DNA of 64,000 bases from NCBI GenBank assembly GCA_037783415.1, contig JAZGTN010000006.1, positions 496,001 to 560,000 of the forward strand. The letters are read 5' to 3'. Shown in pieces: positions 24,211-35,013 of this stretch. Made by a program: the position numbers and the translations under genes. This DNA comes from Leptasterias polaris. Lineage: Eukaryota; Echinodermata; Asteroidea; Forcipulatida; Asteriidae. The notes beneath the pieces were generated by a model. That model was not told the origin of the DNA. It worked only from the letters and a program-made list of their open reading frames with translations, and made no database searches. The first letter of the stretch is position 1. Every line of letters begins with the position of its first letter.

Positions 24211-24361
24211 CTAGGCCACAGAGGCCATGACCTCTGTTGCCCTGGTCTTGGCCTTGGTGCCCCCTCAAAAGTTTCCCATTGACTTTAAGATTTTCCAATG
24301 GAAGTGCCCTTTGCAAAATGAAAACGGCCTTGCCCTCTCAAAGATGAAACTCAAGGCCTGG
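24211..24361 (-). repeat. Dispersed repeat family A
   Basis: This is one of the best-preserved copies, with GGCCACAGAGGCCATGACC, AAGTTTCCCATTGACTTTAA and GCCTTGCCCTCTCAAAGATG. An (AT)n tract follows at 24383-24415. Confidence 0.8.
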
Positions 24362-24608
24362 TAAACCATGCCTGGGTAGAAGGTATATATAAAAATATAT
24401 ATATATATATAAATAAAATAAATAAATGTTTCCATACTTTTAACACACTATTTTCCTCTTGTATGGAAGTACCCAACCCCCCCCCCCCCCTCCTCCCTGA
24501 ATCAAACAAAACAAAACATTCATTTGGATTTTGATTGATTGGGGGATGTTTGTCTCTTTCATGGTTTAGAACATACACATGTGCATCATCATTATTGCAT
24601 GTGTTAAA

Positions 24609-25103
24609 AGCGGCACTCCAGGGTAAAATATTCAGTTTTGTGATGCACTCATTTTCAAATATCTAGAGTCCTCATGAAAGTTGGGGAAAAATTATTAGTC
24701 CCCAACCTCATGTGAAAACAGTGTAAAATGCCTTTTTTTTACACTCTGTCAGAGCGAAATTCAAAATGTGACATCATCTGACATCAAAGCAAATGGGTCT
24801 GTACATTTCACAGAGGAATTTTTCCATCAGTCAAAATATGTTGAATTCAATGCCAGTTTGTTTGAATGTCATCAACATTCAGGAATGAAGAAAACAGTCT
24901 CTGTACACAAATGTACAGACCATAATATTTGCAATGTGACGTCATTGAACGTTTTTGAATTTGGACATAAATTGCACTCAAAGGTTATGAAACACACTTG
25001 ACATTTTAAAACGTTTTAACACAAGGTTACGACTTGCATTTTTCACCCATTTTCCTAAGGACTCTATTTATTGGAAATTGAGTGGATCTTAAAACTGAAT
25101 TTG
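24609..25103. mobile_element. MITE family E, older copy
   Basis: The left side carries CAGTTTTGTGATGCACTCATT and GAGTCCTCATGAAAG. The right side carries AAGGACTCTATTTATTGG and GAGTGGATCTTAAAACTG in inverted order, matching the better copy at 61474-61971. Internal GTGTAAAATGCC is shared too. Confidence 0.7.
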
Positions 25104-25414
25104 TGTGCACAGTAATACTCAGTATGTCAGTGCAATACCTATGTGGTTGTAAATAAAGAGAATAACAGTATGGTGAACTTGTGAACACTGACACTTCACA
25201 TCTGCTGTTAGCTGACCCAGGGGATGTGGTCATTTTGAAGGAAATCTACCAGAAATGACTCAGACAGTCTCTTTAACCATGACCAAAGCCTTTTTTATAA
25301 TCCTGACATACTTTCAGAAACAAAGACAGCTTAATCAGCAAGTGAACCAAAAAGACCTTTGTGAATTTTCAAGGATTAGAAGTACACCCTAACTTTCATG
25401 TACAGTGTAATACA

Positions 25415-25632
25415 GGCCTTGAACTTTACTCTGGATTGGGCACAGCAATGTTCCTCTAGTAAGGGGAACTTCTATTGAAACTTGGCAGAGGGCACCACAG
25501 CAAAAGCACAGGGCACAAGAAAATAATGCTTACCAGAATAAAGGTTACCAGCCAAAATACCATGTCATATTTACAATAATTATGTGGCTGGTATCCTGCT
25601 TATTTTTGTTGTGCAGCTCTGTGACATAGATC
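25415..25632. repeat. Degraded family A fragment fused to a family C fragment
   Basis: The first 100 bp hold family A words (AGGCCTTGAAC, GGGCACCACAG, AGCACAGGGCAC). The rest matches the family C copy at 50599-50766 (ATGCTTACCAGAATAAAGGTTACC, ATACCATGTCA, GGCTGGTATCCTG). Confidence 0.6.
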
Positions 25633-25762
25633 TGGTATACTGTAGTTCATGTGTGATTGATTTAAACAAGAAATGTACTTGACAATAATAACAATAACAT
25701 AGTTTCCATAACACAATGCACACGACTCTCAATTCGCCCAAAAGTCTCAACATTTAGTTGAG

Positions 25763-25779
25763 CCCCCCCCCCCCCCCCC
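25763..25779 (+). repeat. Poly-C run of 17
   Basis: Uninterrupted C homopolymer in AT-rich surroundings. Confidence 0.95.
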
Positions 25780-25877
25780 ACATTGTCAGGTGTTATGAAA
25801 CCACTGTGCATGTACCACATGCTGACATGATTTATTCGAGTTTGTGTTTTGGTACGTCCGGCTCAGTTAACCATGAA

Positions 25878-26098
25878 CTAAAAAACATCGCTCGTGTTGA
25901 AAAATATGTAAAACATTGTCTAGTAGAAAAGGCCGAAAACATTGTTTGTGAATAAAAAAAACTATACAAAAAAATAGCCAGTGTAAAAAATGCAAAAAAC
26001 ATTGTCTGTTAAATTTAAGTTAAAAAACATAGCAAGTTTAAAAATGTGAAAAACATTGTTGGTGTAAAAAAAATGTGAACATATTGTCGGTGTAAAAT
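25878..26098. repeat. Degenerate tandem array, unit about 27 bp
   Basis: The word AAAACATTGT followed by a variable GGTGTAAAAAATGTG-like segment recurs about seven times (near 25881, 25909, 25936, 25995, 26022, 26049 and 26073). Spacing and sequence vary, so this is an old minisatellite. Confidence 0.7.
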
Positions 26099-26099
26099 T

Positions 26100-27395
26100 G
26101 TTCACTTTCTTCCTCCATTCTCTGCTAGAAATTAATGTTTTTCCTCATGTAAAAAATACAAGAATTGACAAGAAAAAAACAAACAAAGTGTTTTGTGAAA
26201 AATGCTGCACCTGTTTTGCTGTCTGGAAAGAAAAAGTTAACAAACATTTTTCCTGTTAAAAAAGTGAATATGCCAAAAGACAATAAGAACAGTTTTATTT
26301 GCTGGTTCTGAATGCTGCCGCACTTTTTTAAATTGTAAGAACAAAAAAGGCTGTTAAGTTGTCATGGCTTTTCCATCTTCAAGACTGCTTCTCTTATCCC
26401 TAGCAAAACAACAAATTTGATTCCTTTTTTACACGAGAACAAACATTTTGTTTGTAATTTTCCTTTTTTATTTTTTGTTGGTAGGGGAGGTGGGGGGTTA
26501 TTGCCATGAAAACCATGAAAACTGTCCTTGATAATGAGTGGAGTTTATGCCTCCTAATTTATCAATTGTTCAGGCTTACAGGCGTGAAATGTGTTTTTGT
26601 CACCTTATGTTGGCCTCTTTGCCACTTCTGGCAGATCAACACTCCAGAAGTTCCTAACCTTTAAAAGTGCCCTATTGAGTGTTCCGTTTCACCCCCCCCC
26701 CCCTTCTATGAGGTTCTTATACTATAGAGAGAGAGAGCGAGAGAGAGAAAAATCAACTGTAAAGTTTCCCCCAGGTGCAGAAAAGGACAAAATCGAAAAA
26801 GAAAATCAACCGCACTATTCGGGAACATTTGAAAGTTTGTTTGTGGGCCCCCCCCCCCCCCCTGTTTTTATTTTTCAATCCTTTTTACTATGTTAGGTTG
26901 ATAACCTGTGATAATATGTCAAAAGCCCCAGGGAAGATCACAACACTGCACCAAAAATAACAACGCAGATTTTCGCACTCTTTTGTCAACAGTTTCTTGC
27001 ATTCTTCTGACTTGTGAAGTTTAGTTATGAATCGCTGGGGATGTATATCGGTGGTCCATTCACAAGTTCAAAGAAATGATTCATTTACAATATTTAGAGA
27101 GAAGAAATTGAGAAAACATCTTGTGTAATAGGCATTTCCTCCTGTCAATAAAAGGGGGCGGTCTGTTGAAGGTTTGTCTTAAATTTCAATATCAGCTTGC
27201 TCATTTTGAGTGAGGAAATGAGATTTGTGTAAATCCTCACAAAAATATTATATTTTACGAAGATGTAATGTGCTCCGAAGAAATGGTACATAGGGGGACT
27301 ATAAAACAGGAAATGACCTGATTGTGAGATCAGCATCAATGAATGACGAGAAATTCATCAACTTACCGGTCAGTCACCCCATGGTCATTCATCAG
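26100..27395. other. Gene-free stretch with homopolymers
   Basis: The stretch contains C runs at 26692-26703 (12) and 26848-26862 (15) and an (AG)n tract at 26727-26748. I see no gene. Confidence 0.55.
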
Positions 27396-27401
27396 ATGTT
27401 T

Positions 27402-27620
27402 GAGTTGAACAAAGACAAATTTGCTGGAGTGGGATTTGAACCTGTGACCTCTGGATTAACGTGCCGGCTCTCTACCAACTGAATCATCTTGCCCCAATGT
27501 TGGCGGTCTCCATATTTTGTCAATATCTTTGTTCAGGGTGCCAGTCGGAAGCCATTTCAACCTGTAACTGTCGTATAGACCCGGCATCACACCCAAGTTT
27601 AAGATACAACTAGGAAGTGG
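27402..27620 (-). repeat. tRNA-like palindromic repeat (family D), diverged
   Basis: The arms GAACAAAGACAAATTTG and GTCAATATCTTTGTTC enclose a decayed minus-strand tRNA-like segment. Its anticodon loop is ACGTTAA (GTT), and its B box reads GGTTCAAATCCC. The attached body to 27620 matches 12783-12895 (GTGCCAGTCGGAAGCCATTT, AGTTTAAGATACAAC). Confidence 0.7.
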
Positions 27621-28592
27621 TTTATTACTTGACATCGGATATTTGAGGAGCTCAATTCAAAGAACTGTTATGTTGCATTTTTGTTTTAAATTAACACAAT
27701 ACTTTGAAATTGTTTACACCTAAAACAAAAGCAGATTGGGGTGGGGGGGGGGGGGGGGTGAGTACTCTTATTCCCTGAAGTAAAAACTTATAAGTGTAAC
27801 TTTTGTTCGGTGTTTCTGTTTTAAAGTGTTTCAGTACCAAGGAAATGATTTAGTGTAAACACATGTATTGCATCCAGAACAAGCACTACCCTTATTACTT
27901 CTGATTTTCTCCTGAATGTGATATGGTATGCAGATGAATCTGCTAAGATTTTTTCCTTGTGTGTGGGTGAGAAAAAGTGCAGCTTACCCTACGAGTAAAA
28001 AAAAAAAAAGACCCTGACAGGAAAAAAGAAAAAGAAATGAAGAAAAAAGCACCTCCATATGCTTTCTATTGTAATGCAAACACAATATCTGCTTCCTCGC
28101 AAACTGTCGGCAATCCATTTCAGGACCTGGACAGAAGAAATTTAAGACGATTTTCTACTTACCAAGGCCTTTGATGATTATTACAAAGGGCCTCCTTTTG
28201 GAATTTCACAACTACCCTTCTACCCCCCCCCCCCCCCCCCCCAACCTATATGCACAATACTTAGCTGGGTTAGTTGCATTTGAAAGGGGGTTTTGTCCCA
28301 TTCAAGGCCTGAAGGGGGAACCAACAGAGATTGGGTGTATAAATGAGCATACTTCGCACATTGCAGAGTGCCCTCGAGGTCATCACAAGGCCAAGTTCCG
28401 ACTGATGAACCAGTCCTGAACCGAACACTTGTACATAGGTGCAGGACCGATCCCCTTTTTGTCTTTCTTTTCCCTTTCCACTCAGCCCACAGAGAATTTT
28501 TGTAACATCTGTTTTCTTCATTTGCAAGATCATGTACTTTTCCAGTTGTTATGTTTCGGATATTAAGAAAACGAATGGAGCGGCCCCTTTCA

Positions 28593-28600
28593 GTTTTGAC
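28593..28600. repeat. Left 8-bp target-site duplication of the P element
   Basis: GTTTTGAC lies immediately left of the element and recurs exactly at 35103-35110 immediately right of it. Eight-base target duplications are the hallmark of P-superfamily and hAT insertions. Confidence 0.92.
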
Positions 28601-28689
28601 CAAAGATCGTATAGCGCCGTAGGCGCAAGATAGGGAACTCACGCACAAACGTGAAGTACGCACCGGGCGCGTTTGGCCGCCATTTTAGT
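28601..28689 (+). repeat. Left terminal inverted repeat of the P element
   Basis: The outer 51 bp are the exact reverse complement of the right end. Homology then resumes with TGAAGTACGCAC and GGCCGCCATTTTAG after a 12-bp stretch that is present only on the right. The shared inner block suggests the two ends were originally symmetrical and the left lost, or the right gained, 12 bp. Confidence 0.9.
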
Positions 28690-28775
28690 AAGCAGAGAGA
28701 GTTGATCGCATCGGTGATAAAAACCGCGCGCGGGAAAAAAGTTTTTTTAGTTGCCATAAGCGTACACTCGGGCAT

Positions 28776-28914
28776 GTCGTGTTTGTCGCTACACCCCCCC
28801 TGACAGCCTGATCGTGTTTGTCGCCACCCCCTGACAGCCTGATCGTGTTTGTCGCCACCCCTGACAGCCTGATCGTGTTTGTCGCTACACCCCCTGCTGA
28901 CAGCCTGATCGTGG
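28776..28914 (+). repeat. Subterminal tandem repeats of the P element
   Basis: The unit TGACAGCCTGATCGTG-TTTGTCGC-(C/T)AC-Cn, about 31-36 bp, starts at 28801, 28832, 28862 and 28898, with a partial unit before 28801. The copies differ mainly in the length of the C run. Subterminal repeats are common transposase-binding platforms, but that role here is inferred. Confidence 0.85.
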
Positions 28915-29360
28915 AGTCATACATCATATGTAAGTTGATGTTTTTATGGGGTGTAATAACACCAATTTTTTGTTTCATCAATCATTTTTTACAAAGAACA
29001 CAAGGAAGGTAGCGGACATTTTGCCCAACTTTAAAATTTGAGACAATATTCATGATATTCGTTTAACAATTTAAGGACTTTAAAAAGGGTTTTAAAAGGG
29101 TTTCCGGCCTTCCCCTTGCCAAATCATTCTGGATCTATGTACTATGTAGTAGTATGTTACTTACTGTTGACGACTGTAACGTTTACGTTCCTCTGTCTGT
29201 TTTATCCTACCTCCATGCTTCTATGGATTGTTTTGAGCAATTTGCCATGATTGCTGTCAATCTTGTCAAAGTGTTGTGGTTTTAATTATAGAACATTTAT
29301 TCATTGTTTTGTTCAAAGATCCTGATCTGTCAACAAAAACCAAACAAAAGGGAGGGCAAC

Positions 29361-29470
29361 ATGGCATCGACCTCATCATCATCAGCTCACTGTTCTGCAA
29401 TAAATTGCTTTAATCGTCAGAGCAAGCGACCGGATCTGTCATTCTTCAAGTTTCCTAAGAACAAGGAGAG
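29361..29470 (+). CDS. P-element transposase exon 1 (first half of THAP domain)
   Basis: The ATG at 29361 opens MASTSSSSAH, followed by the first zinc-ligand pair C11-x4-C16 and the LSFFKFPKNKE segment typical of a THAP zinc finger. The exon ends at 29470 before the donor GTACAT and leaves two bases of a codon (phase 2). If this intron is not removed, translation stops eight codons later at 29493-29495 with half a zinc finger. No upstream ATG in this frame lies within the exon. Joined with 30212-30477 and 31340-33621 it gives a continuous 885-residue frame. Confidence 0.88.
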
Positions 29471-30211
29471 GTACATTAGGCAATTTTTTGTTTGAATTAT
29501 TTCCATTAAATGTGTAAAAAAAAATACTAGCCTACTATAGGGCCTATATCATTGCATCAATAATAGAAATTTTTTAAAAATATACTCCATTCATATCACC
29601 TAACTAAAGGCAACATTTAAATGTGGCGGTGTCCATTTGAATTTTGCCTTAAGCAATGAAATTCTCCACCTTGTAGTTGTAGAACTGATTTTGGAAAGCA
29701 CACTGGCTGAAGTTGGTGGTTGGCTAGACCAATTGAGATAATGGCCAGAATGCGATTTGGTACCAAGCGGTTGGGGGGTGGGGGGCATTACAATTAAAAC
29801 CACACACTAAACATGGATGGATTGAACAGTCTTGATGAAAATACTGTGCCAGTTTATTGCTGTTTCTTCAACAAGTACACTGTATTCATCTGCAACTTTC
29901 ACAGGTGACTTGTATTGTACCTTTCTTAATAATTTTGATACCTTAAGGTTGACAAAAACCAAATCATTACCCTGGGTTAAACATGATGACTGGTTATGAT
30001 GTTTGGAAATTAGCGGTGCATGCTCTCGTTGAACATTACGTTTATTGACTCTGACTTTATGTGACGAAAGCAAGCAGGAAGGAATTGGCAGCAAAATGAG
30101 CTTGTGTTAAACTGAATTGTTGGTAGATTTAAGAGGCTTCTCCGCATATAATGTCACCTTATTTGTTCAATTTTAACATACAGTATATTGCCTATATTTT
30201 GTTCTTTGCAG
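29471..30211 (+). other. Transposase intron 1
   Basis: The 741-bp intron runs from GTACAT to TTGTTCTTTGCAG and interrupts the THAP domain between its two zinc-ligand pairs. No internal gene is seen; minus-strand frames here are unsupported. Confidence 0.8.
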
Positions 30212-30477
30212 ATGTCAGAAGTGGGTCCAAAACACCCGTCGCTCTGATCTGCTTCAGAGAACTTCCCTGTATATATCATCAAACTGCCGCTTGTGTTCGG
30301 AGCATTTCGAGATTCAGGAGTTTTCAAACAAACGAATGAAAAATAGACTGAACTGGAATGCAATTCCAACAATTTTCCAAGTTCCCAATCCTCCCAAACC
30401 TCTGTCCACCCCTCGCAGGCTACTTAAGAGAAATAGTGAGGTAGTCTCAACACCAAAAGCTCCACAGCAGCAAGAAG
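30212..30477 (+). CDS. P-element transposase exon 2 (second half of THAP domain)
   Basis: The exon completes codon 37 and then reads CQKWVQNTRR, with the invariant THAP tryptophan at residue 41. The second ligand pair C65-x2-H68 lies within CRLCSEHF. The closing NAIPTIF box corresponds to the AVPTIF motif of THAP domains. The remaining residues to 125 form a basic, proline-rich linker. It ends at 30477 before the donor GTATGA, leaving one base (phase 1). Failure to splice here would end the protein at 30531-30533 with the THAP domain intact and no catalytic part. Confidence 0.88.
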
Positions 30478-31339
30478 GTATGAACAGTATACAAACATCA
30501 CATCACTCAAGTCTTTTCCCACACAAATATTGAAATGCTATAAGTGGTGCAGTTAGAATCCAGTAGTGAAGATTATGAGGTCTGAGCCCTTTGACTTTCA
30601 GAAGGATTAGCTGTGTAAGTGTTTGGAAATTATTAGATGAGTTGCTGTAAAGTTTACAGCAAATTCATCTAATAAATTCAAAACAAAAGTTAAGTAAACA
30701 AAACTACATTTCTGTTGGCCCATATGTAAACACAGTACACTTGAAAATTGTATTGCTCACGGCTGTTCCTATTTGAAAATCAGACTTGATTCAAACTGTA
30801 CCACATATATGATATTCATGCCAGACTCAGAAAAAAAAAACTTTTACTACAACACTGCATGTGTTTATACACTTAAGTACATATGTTTTGTGTATATTCT
30901 ATGTTCTGTTAAAACCCCCCGCTCAGAACCTTTGCACCCCCGGCCCCCAAATGAGATCGAACAAATGAATGGTTTGATGGGCAGCCCTCCCCCAAATTAT
31001 GACTTTGCCCCTGCTTTCCTCCCCCCCCCCCCCCCCCCCCAATGAACATGTCTTGTATGCCACTGACTAGTAACTTATACAGTTTAACAAAGTTTGTTTT
31101 ACCCTGAACAAGTTAAAAGCTTCATATATTTTCCGAAGTAAAAAAACAAAAAACTCTGGTGACGCGGGCAAAGTCAATCCCACAAGCATTTTAGAGTAGA
31201 AGTTTTAACCACGCGACTATGAGCTTAATGATGAAGGTCAGTCCAGTTGGAGTTGATATGTACATGCCGTGGTGGGTCCTGCTGTAATTTATATATTTTG
31301 TAACATTGAGACATTTTCTCTTTCTGTTTGCCTTTGCAG
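30478..31339 (+). other. Transposase intron 2
   Basis: The 862-bp intron runs from GTATGA to TTTGCCTTTGCAG. It contains a C20 run at 31021-31040 shortly before the acceptor region and no other recognisable element. Confidence 0.8.
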
Positions 31340-33621
31340 TGCCTGGTAGTGTGACTGACCATACATATTGTGAAGTTCCCGGAAACAAGCATAATGATAG
31401 TTCCAGGAGAATGTTAACATATGAATCATCTGATGTCATCAATGGTCCTATATTCGAAGGAAAGAACGGCAAACTGCTCAAGAAAGAACGCCTTCGAACA
31501 TTTAGGCTTCAGAAAAGAGTGCAACAACTGCAAAGGTCATTGGATTTGGTGACTAGCAAGTCACTATCAATCAGGGATGTAATCAAAGCAGTAAGTACTT
31601 ATATAGAAGAGCCAGCACTGACGTTTATTGCATCTCAATTGCGAAATTCATCACAGCGTTGTAAGGCCAAAGGCAGGAGATGGACTTATAAAGACAAAGT
31701 AATTGCACTTTCCCTATATCATCAGAGTCCTCGTGCATACCAATTCTGCTCACGCATTTTCACACTTCCATCTGTGTCATCCCTCCGCAAATGGTTAAGT
31801 AATGTGGAAGTGAGGCCAGGCTTTCCTCCCAAGGTGTTTGAACTATTGAGAGACAAAGTAGCTGTCATGACAGAGAAGAATAAGCTGTGTGTTATCACAT
31901 TTGATGAAATGAGTCTTCGAGCAGGCCTGTCATATAACATCACAGAAGATGCGGTGGAGGGGTTTGAAGACTTTGGCTCATTGGGTAAAACATCTAAGCC
32001 TGCAAATCATGCTCTTGTATTCATGGTAAGGGGTTTGATTGGCAAGTGGAAACAACCCATTGGCTATTTCTTGTCAAGAGCTGCAACAAGTGCTGAAAAT
32101 CTGAAGAAACTGCTCAATGAATGCATTCAGGTCGTTAAAAACACTGGACTGCAACCTAAGGCTGTCGTATGTGACCAAGGGTCCAACAACGTTCGACTCT
32201 ATAAACTCCTTGCAGTAACAGAGAAGCGACCTTTCTTCATCCACGAAGAAGACAAGATCTTCTGTTTGAATGACCCGCCACACTTACTAAAGAACACAAG
32301 ATCTAACCTGGAGAAATATGTCTTCCAGATCAAGGGAACTGATGGTTGCAAGCACATTAGGTGGACACATATTCGTAATTTCTATGAATTTGATTCACAA
32401 TTTGCAATCAGAAAAGCACACAAACTCACAAAAGGGCACTTTGAACTCACAAGCTTCTCCAAAATGAGAGTGAATAAAGCAGCACAGGTGCTTAGTCATT
32501 CCGTGGCTGCAGGTCTGTACTCATATGTAGCATTTGGTAAGTTACCTGCAGAAGCTGCATACACAGCAGAGTTTGTTGATCTGATCAACGATTTGTTTGA
32601 CTCATTCAACAGTAGATGTTTGAAGGATCCACAGAAATTGAGAAGGCCTATGTCGGAAAACTCTGAACACAAATCATTCTTTGAGTCATGCAAGCCAGTA
32701 CTCAAGAGCCTTAAGGTAGTTGGATCTCGGAACGTTCACTTTATCAGGGGTTGGTGTCTCGCAATATCCTGTGTTTCACAGCTGTGGCAACACTTGAAGA
32801 CAACCACTGATACTCGATATCTGCTAACATCACGTCTAAATCAGGACATTGTGGAAAACCTTTTTTCTACAATTCGGAGAAAAGGAGGGTTCAGAGACAA
32901 TCCGTCACCTAAGGAATTTCGTTGCGCCTTGAGGATGGTAATGGTAGCAGAGCTTATCAAACCAGTCGCTGGTTCGAATTGCTCACCAGACGAGGACAAG
33001 TTTGTCCTTACGCTTCAGTCTCTCACAAGTAGTAGGCCCACAGGAAGAACAACAAAACAATCACAGAATGTCACAAGTATCAACAATGCTCGACGAAAAG
33101 CCATCGCAGTAAATAATATCCCAATTGACCTCCCTGAACAGAACACACTTGCATACATCGCTGGTTATCTCTGTCGCAAGGTAATAATTGGACATGAAGT
33201 ACTCTCTTCATGCCAGATCTGCAGAAAAGCTCTACTGAAAGAGAATGCAGATTTAGACAACCCTGCGCTACTCTTCACACATCACAAAGCCTACGACACT
33301 TCCACATCTGACTTTGGATCGTTAATGGTCCCTTCAGAGCGTTTCCTAGCTTTCTGTACTGAATGTGAGAAGTTGTTTCGCACTGAATTTGATGACATCA
33401 AGATGACAAGGAGCAACATCTCCTACCTGCTCAATCGAGCCATGTGTGATCTACCTTTGTACAAGGAGATGCAGTTATGCAGTGAGAGAATAAAATCCAA
33501 AATTGTAGCTGTGTTTGTGAACGTCAGAATGCATTATGCACTTAAGTTTAAAAACAGAGAAGTACATAATGTCACCCTCAAAAGGAAATGTAGGAAAGTT
33601 GACAAAGTTGCACATAAATGA
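31340..33621 (+). CDS. P-element/THAP9-type transposase exon 3 (catalytic part)
   Basis: This exon encodes residues 126-885 and ends in TGA at 33619-33621. In order it holds a basic, leucine-rich coiled-coil-like stretch (about residues 173-200); a helix-rich region with WTYKDKVIALSLYHQSPRAY (about 240-260); FDEMSL with a candidate catalytic Asp at 314; the KWKQPIGYFL block; VVCDQGSNN with a second Asp at 404; the DPPHLLKNTR block; and LNQDIVENLFSTIR with a candidate catalytic Glu at 631. These are the RNase H-like and inserted GTP-binding-type domains of P-element and THAP9 transposases, which cut and rejoin DNA ends. Cysteine pairs near the C-terminus (SCQIC, FCTEC) may bind metal. At 885 residues the length is between Drosophila P transposase and human THAP9. 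There is no frameshift or internal stop. The family is certain; exact catalytic numbering is inferred from motif position. Confidence 0.95.
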
Positions 33622-33626
33622 AGCAA

Positions 33627-33740
33627 ACAAGTTGTACATTAAGTCAGTCATTGTGATTAAACAACATTTAATTGTGATTTAAAACAAGTTGTACATTAAG
33701 TCAGTCATTGTGATTAAACAACATTTAATTGTGATTTAAA
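33627..33740 (+). repeat. Two-copy 57-bp tandem duplication after the transposase stop
   Basis: The unit beginning ACAAGTTGTACATTAAGTCA is present at 33627-33683 and 33684-33740 without a mismatch. It starts six bases after the stop codon, so it lies in the 3' untranslated region. Confidence 0.92.
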
Positions 33741-34392
33741 ATAATAGTACAGTGGCCCTGAATAATTATGTCACCAAAATGACATTTTTGAAGTGGCGTA
33801 CAACTTGATGGGTAGTTTATGTGCAAATTAAGTCATAGCGACATGAATGTATAAACACTAAATAGCGAGGGGTGTGTGTCTGGGTGTTTGTGTGTGTGGG
33901 GGGAGGGGGTTATCGCAGTTTCATCTGTTTTATTTTTAATTGGAATTTTTTATTGGCGTTTAAAAGAATAGTTATATTTATTTTTAATGTTTAGTCTTTG
34001 TGTACACCTTGAAAGAAAAGCTCATCATTTTTCTTAATTGCATGACTTAAAGAACAAATTGACTTGGAATCATTGAATCTGATAAAAGCGGGAAGTTTAA
34101 TTTCAAAATTGCCGTCTGTGTTGGCTCAGTAACGAGGAACAAGAATTAAAAATTAAATTAATTTAAGGCTACAAAATTTGGCAAATGTCTTTTCCTTTTT
34201 TTCTTGGGGGGGGGGGGGGTTATTACAGATATTTTTAATTATTGTATTGTCATTTTAGCCCTGAGATGCATAAAATTCAATGCATGTTTTACATGTATAT
34301 GTAAGTATGTATATTTACTTTTAAACTTCTGTATAAACTTCATTTTAGCCCTGCTGCAATTTGTGCTATGGTGCTGTCCACGAGTTTAATTG

Positions 34393-34398
34393 AATAAA
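34393..34398 (+). terminator. Candidate polyadenylation signal of the transposase gene
   Basis: An AATAAA hexamer lies about 770 bp after the stop codon. In AT-rich sequence such hexamers are frequent, so its use is uncertain. Confidence 0.35.
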
Positions 34399-34652
34399 TT
34401 ACACAGCTGTGCTATTCACTGTATTCATTGTCTGTTGGGTTAGTAAGACAAAGTATTTTACCACCCACCCCGTAGGCCCCCAACAAATAATACAAAAACA
34501 ACTACAAATGTTCGAATTCTGTTCAGATAAGTGTTTTAATTGTTGATTTTATACCAGAAATCCCGATTTTGGGCAATAATATTGTCCTGTTGACTCTGTC
34601 ATTTATTATGCATTCAACTCGAAGATCTAAAGCAATGCTAATTTGCTTTTAA

Positions 34653-34897
34653 GGCCCCTCCCCCCCCCCCCCCCCGAAAAAAATACCAGTTGATCGTCCA
34701 CTCTCTCATCATCCTTTGTTGAGGCCGCAACTTTTTTTAAATTATTTTTATTTTTACATTTGTTTTGGTTTTAAGACAAATTTTCTGGGTGTAACTATGT
34801 GTAACTACATAAAGTGTGGACTGAAGAATTGGTGGCCAGTTTGAATTATGCTTGGCGGCCACCTTCAAAACAATAAAAATAAATAACAAGACCCTCT
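34653..34897. mobile_element. Truncated Harbinger-like MITE inside the P element
   Basis: The segment shares TACCAGTTGATCGTCC, GAGGCCGCA, AATTGGTGGCC and CTTGGCGGCCACCTT in order with the 392-bp MITE at 37725-38116. The left terminus is partly replaced by a C run, and the right terminal repeat is absent. It may have been carried along during P element evolution. Confidence 0.75.
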
Positions 34898-34906
34898 ATG
34901 CATATC

Positions 34907-34988
34907 ATGAACATTTGGGGCGCTACGGCTGTTCTGCTTCGATGTATGAGAGATTATCACTCTCTGTGCATGAACATTGGGGGCGCGT
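34907..34988 (+). repeat. Right subterminal direct repeats of the P element
   Basis: CATGAACATTTGGGGCGC and CATGAACATTGGGGGCGC occur about 63 bp apart, just inside the right terminal repeat. They differ from the left subterminal units. Confidence 0.7.
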
Positions 34989-35013
34989 GATTGATATGCT
35001 TCCTAAAATGGCG

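Noticed and set aside
28220..28663. A 147-codon minus-strand frame running across the left P end
   Set aside because: It crosses the target duplication and terminal repeat and begins in a poly-C run. The matching peptide at the right end is just the terminal repeat translated.
29600..30094. Minus-strand frames of 67-95 codons inside the P element
   Set aside because: They lie in intron 1 of the transposase gene and resemble no known protein.
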